Source: Tetradesmus obliquus
Lineage: Eukaryota > Chlorophyta > Chlorophyceae > Sphaeropleales > Scenedesmaceae
DNA length: 64,000 nucleotides
Direction: 5' to 3'
Assembly: GCA_030272155.1 (NCBI GenBank)
Contig: CP126201.1
Location: 1,773,501-1,837,500, forward strand
Under the pieces are notes generated by a model, which did not search any database, was not told where the DNA came from, and saw nothing but the letters and a program-made list of their open reading frames with translations. Of this stretch, positions 22,742-34,052 are shown in pieces. Made by a program: the position numbers and the translations under genes. Within the stretch, counting starts at the first letter, position 1. The number at the start of each line of letters is the position of its first letter.

Positions 22742-23854
22742 GGAGCGTTCATTTGCGAATGCAGCAGCTTAATTTGAGCTTATTGGGAGCAGCAATTGCT
22801 GATGACCTGGATGCAGTAGCAACCAAGACAGTGGCCGCCACCCAGCTGGGTGCACAGCGCAGCGCGCAGCTTGTGTGGGTGGCGATTGCTTGAGTGTCAG
22901 CCTCCAGCTGCCTACGCACCATTGCTGCCTGGTTTTGGAAGCTGTTATGTCATCGTGCATTCGTGCAGCGTCGCAGTGCATGGTTTGTTCCATCATGGCG
23001 CATGCACGCATCATTCATTTAGTGCATTGTTCCCAAGCTTGTATTTAGATCGGGTTCATGCAGGAGCACCAGCTGCTGCATGCACAGGGTTCCATGCTGG
23101 CATGATTGAAGTTTCACCACTTTGAGGAACACCAGCGCTGGTCACAGCCGTCGGTATGGAGCCTGGCTAAGCGGTGCAGCTGCGCAGCGACAACCCTGGT
23201 TGTGCTGACGCACTGGCAGCGCCGGTCTGCCGCCTGGCTTGCGCTTGCATTTGGGTGTGATATGTCCGGCACTCGTCTTCCCAGTCTCCGTGTAGATGGC
23301 TCTGACTGTATCAGGGGTGGCATGTACCATAACTGTGTGACTGCAGGTCTGATCAAGAAATAATACTTAAGACCAGACAGTCGCCATGGCAAACGTTTTC
23401 AGTCACAGCAGCCGGTCCTGTCTGGTATCTACGCTTTGTGTGGAGTAAGAAACGTGCCTGCATGACAGTCGGTTGAATTCGTTGGGTTACAAGACCCGCT
23501 CAACGGGCCCCAATCAGGCCGTGGCACTCAGTGCTGAGTCAGCCAATGGTGGGAACCACAACCGTTTTTGGGGGCCCCAATCAGGAGCTGACGTGAGGCT
23601 CATGAACAACTGGCGGGCAGCCAGCTGCTTGTTGCTGCCCGCAATAGTGGTAGCCACTAACACCGCAAGGCCAATCAACCATCACAAACCTCCTGCAAGC
23701 TCTGCCAAGAGTATCAATTACATGCATCCAAACGAATGTGTTCCAACCACAAGACCAGCTTCATGCTGGACAAAAAGTTGCGAAGCATGCCCAACATGGC
23801 AACACCAGCATATGCCACCCCCCACTGCACCAACCATCCCCAACATCCCACCGC
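22742..23854. other. 3' flank and convergent intergenic region
   Basis: At about 22792-22852 there is a decayed copy of the SUCLA2 last-exon segment GATGACCTGG..GCAGCAACCAAG..GTGGC. At 23506 and 23572 a direct repeat of GGGGCCCCAATCAGG lies 66 bp apart. No gene is recognised. The region holds the 3' ends of two convergent genes. Confidence 0.55.
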
Positions 23855-26800
23855 CTAGTACGGAACGTTCTTAGGCAGGTTCCTGTTGATGTTGGTGCGC
23901 ATCGCCAGGTTCAGCCACTGCCGCTGCTGCCGCTGCCGCTCGCGCTGCGCGCGCTGCTCCCCTGCAGGCGGCGCCTTACTGCCCAGCGTCTCAACCCCCA
24001 GCGCCCGATACTGCGCCACAACCAGGCCTGCTGCCACGCTGCGTCGCGCATCAATCGGCTTCGGCTTTTGCCGGTAGTACTTAGCCATCTCTCGAGAGCC
24101 CAACACCTTACCGACTGCTGCTGCTGCACTGCCCTCGCCTGCTGGCACTGCTAGCTCCCAGCCCGCTGATACAGCTGCGCTGCTGCTGCTGATGCTGAGG
24201 CCGTTCATAGCAGTAGATAGCTGCTGCGCTGACTCCACGCTGCCATCTGCTGCTGCTGCTGCGCCTGCTGCTGCTGCTGCATTGTCCGATGCTGCGTCTC
24301 CTGCAGGTGCTGAGTAGTCGTAAAAATCTTCGTACTCATCTTCGTTGCCGTCGTAGAGCATCCTGCATTGGTTGGTGTCCACCATGTGGCGCTGCACCGC
24401 GTGCAGCGAGCGGAACTGCTTCGCGTTGGCGTCATCACCAGCTGAGTGCAGCGGCACCTGTGGTCAGGCGGTCAAGTACGGAACATGAAGGGCGCGGTGT
24501 GAATCACAGCAGACGCAGGGCTTACAGTTGTTGGTAGCCAGATCAAGCAGAACGTGGCGCACAAACAGTAGTAGCTGATACAAGGTGGCAGCCAAGACAC
24601 GAGCTCAGGCGGAACACTAGCCAGCAATCTGCTCATCGCCCGTATAAACCATATGCACCTGTGTGCTAGCACATCAAACATTAGGCAGCGAAGTACGAGC
24701 GTGAGAGCATCTCGGGCGCACCTTGCCGTAGGCCAGCTTTGCTCCCAGGTACTTGAGCAGGCCCTCGGGGTCTGTCAGGAACTCGCTGTCAGGCAGGTAG
24801 AAGCCAAAGTGCTTGTACATGTACTCCAGGTTGGCCTGCATTACAGGCAGAACATACAGATGTGATATATCATTGGTGACAGCACACAGGTGCAACGTAG
24901 AAGCCAGAGTGCTTGTACATGTACTCCAGGTAGGCCTGCAAGTACACATAACACACAGATGTAATATATTTATGGTGACAGCACACAGGTGAAAGGTGGA
25001 CTCCAACGTGCTTGCACATGTACTCCAGGTTGGCCTGCAAACATTAGTCAGGAAAGGCATGTAAATTCAGCCGATTACTACCGCAAATTACCACCGCACA
25101 TAAACGAGATGCTTGTGCTGGCGATTCGGTAAAGACAGCAAAAATTGGCAAAGTGTGCTTTGAGCATCAGGCACCAGCAGGGCGACACTGCGATGTGCGC
25201 ATGAAGCACCTTCATGGCAGCCAGTAAGCGCTACCTAGCCCATCATGCGTGCCACCTGCACAAGCCTCACCTGCATGCTCGCGCTGCGCTTGTTGTCAAA
25301 CAGGCTCACACGCACATCCCACTCTTCTTAATCCTCCTCTGCCACCTCAGCATCTGCCTCATCCTCGCCAAACCCTCAACCCGTCAATCTCAATACCTCA
25401 CCTGCGTGCTTGCCTGCGCTGATGTCACACAGGCTCACACACACATCCCAATCCTCCCAATCCTGAAACCCCGTAATCTGCACAATGCCATATCCTCAGT
25501 ATCTATAAACAAATCAGTTGCTGTAAAAGTCACCTGCATGCTAGCGCAGCGCTTGTTGTCGAACAGGCTCACGCACACATCCCACTCCTGCCAGTCCTCC
25601 GCTACCTCAGCATCCGCCTCATCCACAACCCACATCCACAACCCACATCTACAACCTACATCTACAACCCGCCAAACTCAAAACCACACCCGCATGCTTG
25701 CCTGCACTGGTGTCACCAGCTCAAGACACACATCCCGATCCTCTCAATCCTGAAACCCCGCAATTTGCACAATCCCACTATCCCATATCCTCAGATTCTA
25801 TAAAACTCAAGTGCTATGAAACTCACCTGCATGCTTGCGCTGCGCTTGTTGTCAAACAGGCTCACGCACACATCCCACTCTTCCCAATCCTCCTCTGCCA
25901 CCTCAGCATCCGACTCATCCCCACTGCCTGCTGCTGCACCCGCTGCTGCTGCTGCTGCTGCTTCCTCGTCGCTCTCTGTTTCCCATCCTGAGTCATCGTC
26001 TGCTGCATCTGACTCATCATCTGCTGCTGCGCTGCCGGGCAGGGGCACGCCGCCACGGTGAGGAGCCCTCACAGTGAACCCTGTCGGGCCTGCTGGCTTG
26101 GCTGCTGCTGTGCCTGAAGACATGCGGTTTGGAGCAAAAGAACAGAGGACACCAGAGGAGTGAGAATGCACATCAAGAGGACTTCAGCATGTGCCTTCAC
26201 TGTGAACCCTGCTGTGCCTGCTGGCCTGGCTGCTGCTGTGCCTGCATTGAGAAGAGCACAGCAGCGAGTAAGAATGAAGCTCACAAAGTTCAGCACTTGC
26301 TTTCAAAGTGAAGCGTGCTGGGCCTGGCGTGGCTGCTGCTGTACCTGCAAACATGCGATGTGCAAAGCAGCACAGTGAGGATGGTGCGGACAGGACTCAC
26401 AAACTGACAGAACATGCGTGCGCAAACGCAGCAGCAGCATACTGCCTGCCACCCTTTACTACCAGGGCACCGCCAGCAGCTGCTACTGCCTGGTGCCACC
26501 GCCCTGCTGCTCCTGTTGCATGTCACTTTCACGCTTGAAAGTTGCGTCCTTGCAGCCTCACCGTTTGCTGCTGCTGCGCCAGCCTCGCCATCTGCGGGCT
26601 GCTGCTGCTGCTTCATCATGATGATGGGCGCTGGTGCAGGCTCGCCGCTCGCTTTGACCAGATCTTGATACTTCTTTGACTTGACGTGCGCCTGTCCACA
26701 AGAGACAGCATAGCAAAAACATCACATAATGATTGGCCGTTGTGATCAACACAGACGTAGCACAGCCGCTGCTTGCACGTTGGCTGCCGCACAGGCGTGC

Positions 26801-27843
26801 ATGTACATGGACCAGCTGCATACAATCGAAACCAAGCAGCCATACAAGCACGTCAGCCGCTGTTCATTGCAGTTGTGACAAAAGCCTGCTCTAGACAACT
26901 CCCCAGGAAGTGAATGACTATTAAAAACAGTGTGCCTGTGCTACAGCAGCACACCAACTACACATGCTGTGCGCATGCACTGCACATGCCAACCAGCTGG
27001 CGCGCATAACAACTGCAACTTGCCGAGCTGCAGCATGGGACCTTGCTTAAGCTTGCTGGCGCACCTGGTATGTGTTTTGTGTCTGGAACTTCTTCTTTGT
27101 GAGCGGGTCGAACCAGATGGCTGCGTTGGGTGTGGTGGATGCTGTTGCTGTGGACAGCTGCGCCTTGCGTGCCTCGAACCACTCCTTGGTCACAGGCGGC
27201 AGCCCAGCAACCTGCAACATGAGGAGTACAGGCACACTGCATTGTCATGATGTGTTGAATGAGGCTCAGAAATGACACATACAGCATCTCAAGGCATGGG
27301 AAGCAACACGCGACCAGTTGCTGGCTGGCATGATACCAGTATGCAAAAGTGTGAACGAGCACCAAATCACATGGCAGTATACGAGAGCGTGATTTACTTG
27401 TACGCGCACAGGCACACTCAGTGAACTGAGTGCACCATAGCAAGCCCTTGCACCCAACCAGCGAGCCAACATAGCCGAAGCACCATGCATGACATGCTCG
27501 GTGCAGACCATGCGCGTGCATTTGTGTGGCTGCACATGCATGCTACGCTTCAACAGTGAGTGCTGAGTCAAAACAAAACGGATGCAGTAAAAGCACCATG
27601 CATGTGCTGCTTGTCAGGCCCATGCATGCCGGCACGGCTGCTGTTGCTGCCGCTGCAGCTGACACAGTGTCCCCAGGCTGTAGCTGCAGCTGGCGCCGCA
27701 GCTAGTATGCAAGCGCTACACACCTTGCGTTTAAGGTTGTAGCGGTGAAAGTCGCTCTTGTAGTGCTCTGCAAGGGACTCCTTGTCGCTGAAGTAAGTGC
27801 CTGACGTGCTGCAGTAGAATCCGGTCTCACGGTCTGTCGCCAT
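23855..27843 (-). CDS. REI1/ZNF622-like pre-60S ribosome maturation factor with degenerate zinc fingers
   Basis: Exons on the minus strand: 27843-27724, 27211-27065, 26691-26562, 26113-25827, 24835-24722 and 24457-23855; all phases match, 466 residues. REI1/ZNF622 proteins act in late cytoplasmic maturation of the 60S subunit. Recognisable blocks are HYKSDFHRYNLKRK at the end of finger 1, AHVKSKKYQDLVK at the end of finger 2, NLEYMYKHFGFYLPD, SLHAVQRHMVDTNQC and EYEDFYDYS. The C-terminus has KYYRQKPKPIDAR and a basic Arg/Gln helix ending RTNINRNLPKNVPY. An acidic Asp/Glu stretch lies in exon 4. The expected Cys ligands are mostly missing: finger 1 reads CSTSG where CxxC is usual, finger 2 has WFDPL, and finger 3 has LHSAG. 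Exons 4 and 5 have several truncated copies. Confidence 0.87.
24885..25040 (-). repeat. Two shadow copies of REI1-like exon 5 (5' part with acceptor)
   Basis: Copies at about 24895-24940 and 24990-25037 repeat the start of exon 5 (NLEYMYKH) and its TTGCAG acceptor plus about 60 bp of intron. They lie upstream of the exon in gene direction. Confidence 0.9.
25265..25765 (-). repeat. Four shadow copies of REI1-like exon 4 (3' part plus donor)
   Basis: Copies at about 25267-25370, 25398-25475, 25529-25625 and 25683-25760 resemble the end of exon 4 (EDWEEWDVCVSLFDNKRSAS and its CAG/GTGAG donor at 25826). The copy at 25529 is the best preserved; the two at 25398 and 25683 are alike and more decayed. 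All lie downstream of the exon in gene direction. Confidence 0.88.
26200..26360 (-). repeat. Two shadow copies of REI1-like exon 4 (5' part with acceptor)
   Basis: The exon start (GTAAAKPAGPTGFTV) recurs near 26195-26241 and 26305-26348 with its CAG acceptor, spaced about 112-128 bp, upstream of the intact exon in gene direction. Confidence 0.87.
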
Positions 27844-28294
27844 GGCGAGCTGGAGTTTGCAGCACGTACACGTGCTGAGTACTTTGAAAGAAAGTGTCTG
27901 AGTGCGGGAAAGAACAACCAGGGACAGCTACGCGATACAAAACGATCGAGTCGCCACGGAACAGTGTGAAGTAGGCTCGGCACTAGCTCGGTCACCTGAA
28001 CACAACACACAACCAAGTGATCACACGGTCTATATGTTTGTGTTGTAAGCTTGTGCCAGCACGCCTGTGCTGCAGCAGTTAGTCATCATGTTACTCTCGC
28101 TGCGACGTGCGTATCGCTTTTCTAATCATTGAGGTAGTGATTCTATGTTGTTCATGTAGTGAACGTCTCTGTCTCAGCCATTAACGCTGCGTTTGTACTG
28201 TGGTTGAACTCCTGCCTGTCTTCGCACGCTTCCAACATCTCTGATCGGGGCATAAACATATTGTTAGGTATCAGATCAAACATAAAAGTCAACA
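27844..28294. promoter_or_regulatory. Divergent intergenic region
   Basis: A 451-bp gap lies between the start codons of the REI1-like gene (minus) and the proteasome alpha-7 gene (plus). The half next to the proteasome gene is A/T-richer. Both genes are growth-linked housekeeping genes, so a shared promoter is plausible. No specific element is recognised. Confidence 0.5.
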
Positions 28295-31129
28295 ATGTCG
28301 GGCATAGGCACAGGGGTGAGGAACCTGCAGTACTTCCCAACCCACTGGCCTGTGCATACTGCTGCTGACGCGTACCGGTGGTGCTGCAGTATGATCTGTC
28401 GGTAACAACATATTCTCCAGACGGAAAAGTGTTCCAGACGGACTATGCGCAGAAAGCAGTGGACAACAGCAGGTGGGTGAAGAGGTGATGGCTCCCTCTC
28501 GTTATGCCTCTCGGGATCACCTGACGCTGGACTTGTCTTTTCTTGCAGCACGGCAATGGGTATTAAATGCAAGGATGGCGTAGTGCTGGTGAGTTGGGCT
28601 TGCAGGGCTATGATCATGCTGCTGCTGGGGCTTGCAGTTGTGGTCTGTTGTGCCTGTGCCGCTGCTACAACTGCTTCTGCTTTTCATTGCAGGCAGTTGA
28701 AAAGCTGGTGCTGTCTAAGCTGCTGGTGGAAGGATCCAACCGCCGGATATTCAACATAGACCACCACGCAGGCATGGTGAGCAGCAGGTGCAGCGGCAGC
28801 ATATCGAGTGAAATCCTGCGCTTTCACAGTGCATTCAGGGGATTTATCATGCGCCGACACATGTTTGTGTTGCAGTGTGGGATCTGCCGTGGTACCTTGC
28901 AGTGACTGCTTGCTTCCCTCTTATTCCTTATATGAGAGCAGTGCCAGAGCAATGGGAACCAACAGTAGACAGGCATAGAGGTAGTGCCATCAGCATTGCA
29001 ACAGCACTGCTGGCATTTCCTCAACTGCTTACCTTGGGTGCTGCCACATCGCTGTTTGCACACTATTTTGCTCATGCTGCTACAGGCAGTAGCAGGACTG
29101 CAGCCAGATGGGCGGCAAATCGTCAACAGGGCGCAGGACGAGGCAACGCAGTACAAATCGTGCGTGACAGCTGCCAGCTGGACCCCTTGCATATGTCACT
29201 TCACAGCGACTGCAATCAGGCTGCAGCTGCCATGTCTCAGTCATGCTTTTGCGTGTGCAGCAGCTGCGGTAGTAGCAGGCAAGGCAGCTTGAGCTGCAGC
29301 AGGTGGCGTGCAGGGGTTGACGGTGGGGGTGGCAGATGTGATCATCAGCAGAGCACACCCTTAGCCTAGCTCCAGCCAGCAGCAACAGCAGCTGCTGCTG
29401 TGCTGACATGGCACGCCCAGCGGGGGCCTCATTACATATCCAGCACATGGCGTGTCTCTCTGTCACCGAGCTTGTCGCTGACCTTGCTACTTGTGCTGAT
29501 GCTCAATTCCTGCTGCAGCTTCTACGGCGAGTCCATTCCTGGCAGCGTGCTGTGTGAGCGCGTGGCCAGCTACAAGCACGCCTTCAACCTGTATTGGTCT
29601 ATGCGGTGAGATTTGCAGATCCTGATGTTTGATCTGTGCTAACAGTTCATCAGCATCATTGTGCTAGCTACAAGCACGCCTTCAACCTGTACTGGTCCAT
29701 GCGGTGAGATTTTGCAGATTTAGATACATATACTGTTGTTCGTATGATGTTTAATCTGTGTTGGAAACTGATCAGCATCAATGGAGCCAGCTACAAGCAC
29801 GCCTTCAACTTGTACTGGTCCATGCGGTGAGACTTGGAGCACGCTTACAACGGGGGATTTGCAGAGGGTTATTGAAGCTATATGTCTCATCATCTCATTT
29901 GGCACTTCATCAACATCTCTATAGAGCAGGCAGCATCCAAATCTGGCAGCTCTCCTGTTGCTTCTCCACTCTACACCTTGCGCTACATGTCGCACTCTGT
30001 GATTCATCGGCTTGTGTTCTTTACTGTTGTCACTTCTGCAACTCAATCACTGCAGGCCGTACGGCGTGTCGTCGCTGCTGGCGGTGCACGACAAGGCAGC
30101 AGGCCCGCAGCTGTACCTGGTGGAGCCTTTCTTGTTGCTGTTGCTATACCACAATGCTTGCTGAGTCTCTTGATCTGTGCCACCTCTGCAGGCCGTATGG
30201 CGTGTCGTCGCTGCTGGCGGTGCACGACAAGGCAGCAGGCCCGCAGCTGTACCTGGTGGAGCCTTTCTTGTTGCTGTTGCTATACCACAATGCTTGCTGA
30301 GTCTCTTGATCTGTGCCACCTCTGCAGGCCGTATGGCGTGTCGTCGCTGCTGGCGGTGCATGACAAGGCAGCAGGCCCGCAGCTGTACCTGGTGGAGCCC
30401 TCCGGCATCGCGCACCGCTACTACGGCACCGCTGTGGGCAAGGGCCGGCAGAGCGTGAAGACTGAGATTGAGCGGCTCAAGTTTGACCAGATCAGCTGCA
30501 GGCAGGCGGTCGTGGAGTGCGCCAAGACGTGAGTGGCTTTGTAGAGCTTGCAGGAGTGGGGTTTGACCATGCATTGTGTTGACCGTGTGTCATGTGGAGA
30601 GCTGCTCTCAGGGGGCGCTTCTAGTCGTTGGGTGGTGGTGCAGACTCTCAAAAGTGCACCAGAGGAGCGACAAGCCTTTTACGTTGGGAGATTGCTTGTT
30701 TGCTTGCCTGATATCTGGTTGCTGATTTGTTAAATCTTCTGCAGGCTGTACAAGGTGCACGAGGAGAGCGGCAAGCCCTTTGAGCTGGAGATGAGCTGGA
30801 TCTGCGAGGAGAGCGGCTGGAAGCACGCACGGGTGAGTGTGCATGTACACCACTCAGGGCTTGGTCGTAGTTTTGCTGCGTAGTTCGCTGTGTTACTGAC
30901 AGCCACATTGCATGTTGCATGCAAGCATTTTAGCGCAGTGGTTGGCGTGTTATGTTAAATGAGAGATGAGAGATGGCAAAATACAGTGGTAAAAGCTGGG
31001 CTGCAGAAGTAAGTGTGTTTCCTGCTGGTGTTCCTTGACTGCGCCCTGCTGCAGGTGCCTGCTGAGCTTGTGGCAGAGGCGGAGCAGCAGGCTAAGGCAG
31101 CAGCAGAGGAGTCAGACATGGAGGACTAA
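28295..31129 (+). CDS. PAG1: 20S proteasome subunit alpha-7 (PAG1/PSMA3)
   Basis: Nine exons: 28295-28315, 28390-28472, 28549-28588, 28693-28776, 29086-29159, 29519-29605, 30328-30528, 30745-30832 and 31055-31129, all in phase, 250 residues, the family length. It is a structural alpha-ring subunit of the 20S core and has no catalytic Thr. The N-terminal alpha signature is [20 protein letters not shown]. Other blocks are [73 protein letters not shown] and [16 protein letters not shown]. The acidic tail EESDMED is typical of alpha-7. Exon 1 is only 21 bases. Exon 6 has two downstream shadow copies and exon 7 two upstream ones. Confidence 0.97.
29664..29829 (+). repeat. Two shadow copies of PAG1 exon 6 (3' part plus donor)
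   Basis: The exon end ([13 protein letters not shown]) and donor GCG/GTGAGA recur at about 29668-29704 and 29788-29827 with about 80 bp of the following intron, period about 120 bp. Confidence 0.93.
30056..30327 (+). repeat. Two shadow copies of PAG1 exon 7 (5' part), exact 136-bp period
   Basis: Exon heads begin at 30056, 30192 and 30328 (the intact one). Copies 1 and 2 share about 70 exon bases (to LYLVEP) plus the same intronic filler TTCTTGTTGCTGTTGCTATA and onward, and are nearly identical. The event is therefore recent or kept homogeneous. Confidence 0.96.
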
Positions 31130-31578
31130 GCCAGCAGCAGGAGCAGCAACAGCAGCAACAGCAGCAGCAGACCAGTCACCCAGCGGCTGTTGCATCGGAT
31201 GGCAAGTTTCAGAACATGGCCGCAGCTGCAGCGGCATAGAAAGGCAGCTGGAGGCTGCAGTTGTGTCTGATGCAGCTGATTTCGCATGATGGTGCAGCGG
31301 CTGTGGCCGTTAGGGAGAGGTGTACGCTGTTCATATCAACATGTTTTGGCGCGCAACTTGAAGGAGCTCAGCAGGAGCTATTGACGGACCTATTGTTGTG
31401 TTGTGTACGTATGCACACGGGCTGAGTGCACTGGTTGTCAGTAACTCTTGTAAGGATTCAAACGTTGCAAAAAATTTTACAGCTCCCAGAGGATACTCTG
31501 CTGCTGGTGACATCAACAGCAGTGCGCGTTGGTTGTGCCTGGTGCACAGGCCAGGAGCTCAGGGCGGTCATGAGCAAG
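31130..31578. other. 3' flank of PAG1, no gene recognised
   Basis: It starts with CAGCAG-rich 3' UTR sequence. No gene or RNA is recognised before the inverted-repeat element. Confidence 0.5.
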
Positions 31579-31775
31579 GGGCGAACCACAAACCACCGTA
31601 TAGGGGGGGGGGACGCGTAGCCACTTTTTGCATAGGGGGTAGGGGTTCGACGAGCCCGGCCTTGCAGTAGCCACTCCCCCTTCGGAAGCCACTTTTCGCA
31701 TAGGGGGTAGGGGTGCCTCAAAACCCCGCGTCCCCCCCCCCCCCCTCCCCTGTACGGTGGTTTGTGGTTCGCCCC
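31579..31775. mobile_element. Small inverted-repeat (MITE-like) element
   Basis: About 197 bp are bounded by terminal inverted repeats of about 22-30 bases (left arm GGGCGAACCACAAACCACCG; the right arm is its reverse complement with few changes). The arms run inward into G(9) at the left and C(14) at the right. Inside, the string AGCCACTTTTYGCATAGGGG occurs twice in direct orientation (about 31619 and 31687). CAAG flanks both ends (31575-31578 and 31776-31779), a possible target-site duplication. No coding capacity is seen. It is probably a non-autonomous DNA transposon or a foldback element. Confidence 0.65.
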
Positions 31776-31779
31776 CAAG

Positions 31780-32041
31780 GGTTTTTCTACCTAGGGTTCT
31801 ACCATGGCTATTGGAGGTTCCTCGGCATTGCTGAGCAGCTGGAGCAGCCACCTTTTGTCTTACTAGTTCCGTTTAGCTGGGCTTCGTGTGCGGGAGGGTT
31901 GGCATCTGAGAGACTGCTCAGTAGTTTCGTGTACGAGTGAAGCTACACTGGACATGTCTCGAGCAGTCGAACAGTATCAAGGCAGCCTAAAGCACCATCA
32001 AATAGCTACTAGCATTTAAAATAATTACAAATTAGCCAGCT
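31780..32041. other. 5' flank of ABCA gene
   Basis: A/T-richer sequence lies just before the ABCA start (for example AAATAATTACAAATTAG near 32019), consistent with a promoter or 5' UTR. No gene is recognised. Confidence 0.45.
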
Positions 32042-34009
32042 ATGGGCTGGCAAGGAGCTGCCGGAGTGGCAGACAAGCTGTTTGGCTGGTCTCGCTTCTT
32101 GCAGCAGTCTGCTGCCCTGACGTACAAGAACCGTCCGTAACTTTCAGCATTAAAACACACTTATGTCTCTGGGCTGCTCAGTGTACCAGTCAGACTGCTT
32201 AGCAGTACATGGCAGCATTCCAGGCTGCAGCAGCAGTACCTGGCAGGCACCATGCCACAGTAGCCATGCACGCATGATAGCAACTCCCCTACCCACTGAC
32301 TGAAGCAGAACAACAGTGGCAGTTACAATGACAGCATATATATACATTTTGATGGCAGCCTGCCAGCACACCACAGCCAAAACACATGTGCATGTGCCCA
32401 CAACTAGCACTGCCGCTTTTCTCTGCTGTGCTTGCAGTGCTGGTGGCATGGCGCTCCAGGCGCGCAACACTGCTGCGCCTGATGGCGCCATTTGTGTTCC
32501 TGCTGTTGGCACTTGTCATCCAGCTGGCTCTGGACGCAAACAGCAGGAGGTGCGTGAGCAGATTGATGCTTGCAGGACACACGAACGCATGCCCAGCAAC
32601 AGATGAGCAAGTGTTGCAGATAGCTGATGCAGCACCTGCCAGCCGCAAAGGCAGCTGCATCCGCTAGCCGTTGACCGCAACTGCATCCGCCAGCCAATCA
32701 AGGCAGCTGCAACCCAAGCCCCCTGTACAGCTGCTGGCTCAGTAGGCAGCAGCGTGCCACTGCAGCAGTCGCCTCCAGCCGATTGCTGTTGCACTGTCCC
32801 TGCACTTGCGAGCCTATACTAGATGCAGTTGCAGAAGTTGTGCTGCCTTTCTTTCAAGCAATGTTGAGTGGCGCACATAGTTGCCATATCAGTTCAAGCA
32901 CTGATGAGCTTCTTGTTGCTTTGTGATTGTTTACACATCTTCCTGCAGGGAGCAGCGCATCAGGGCAGTGGAGTGGTCTGCGCCAGAGGACATTGGCCCC
33001 ATCCCTGACTGCAACCAGGACGTTTTCATAGCCAACAAGGCTTGCAGGACATTCCTGTTCAGCCCCAATGACAGCAGCGTTGTGCAGGTGCGGTGCAGCA
33101 GCTTGCAGGAAAGCCAGCCATGCGCTGTTTCGCTACTTTTTCTTCTAGCATGTGCCGTGGCCTCGGGCCAACCCACCACGCAGCTGCACTGTACCTCCAT
33201 GGCGGCTCACACGAATGTGCTGCGACAAACAAGCCCGTAACAGCGTCCTGGCTGTGATGTTGCTTGCAGGACATCGTGAACAACATCAAAGCGTCCAACA
33301 CGCCACCAATAAGAGATGACAAGGTGTGCAGCAGCTCGCCTTGTGGATGTAGTCTCTGCTGTGCCGCTGGGACTTGGTGTATGCATGAAGCCGTCAGCAA
33401 AAGGCAGCCGTCAGACTTGACTGATTCTTGGCATGGCCACATTATGTGGCTGCACCGCCGTGACAACTGGCTGCGTTTATGCTCTGGCAGCTGCATGCAA
33501 GCTGCAAATCCCTGGAGTTGGCGTTGCGTAGCACGCTGCTGCGCTTGTTGTCATTAGACTTCAGGACCTGCAAAGCTCAGGGGCCCTGCAGCCGATCACA
33601 CATCATTGATTCTAAATGATCCTGCACCTGGTTTTTAAATGGTAACACTGTGTACAACTCCTGTCCTGCAGGTGCTGGGCTTTGCCAGCAGGTTTGCAGC
33701 GGAGGATTACATGCTGGCCAACCCAGAGACCACGCTGGGTGCGGTGCACTTCAGCCTGGACGGCAGCAACGTGAACTACATCATCCAGACCAACACGACA
33801 GTGAGTGGGTTTGCTGAGGGCTGCTACTCTGTTTGCCAGCTGGCGTCCTCTGCAGGCACGCAACAATCTGCGCATTGCTGTGTGATGAACGACACTGCAA
33901 TAACGCAGGGATAACACGCATATGCTAGCATGCCTTGCTGAAAGCTCAGCTGAAGCAAGTGTGCTTTGTTTGTATCATCACAGACCACATGCCTGCTGCT
34001 CTTACCACC

Positions 34010-34052
<43 letters not shown>

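Noticed and set aside
25265..25765. A separate small minus-strand gene with several DVCVSLFDNKR-like exons
   Set aside because: All are partial copies of REI1-like exon 4 with donors only, following the shadow-exon polarity.
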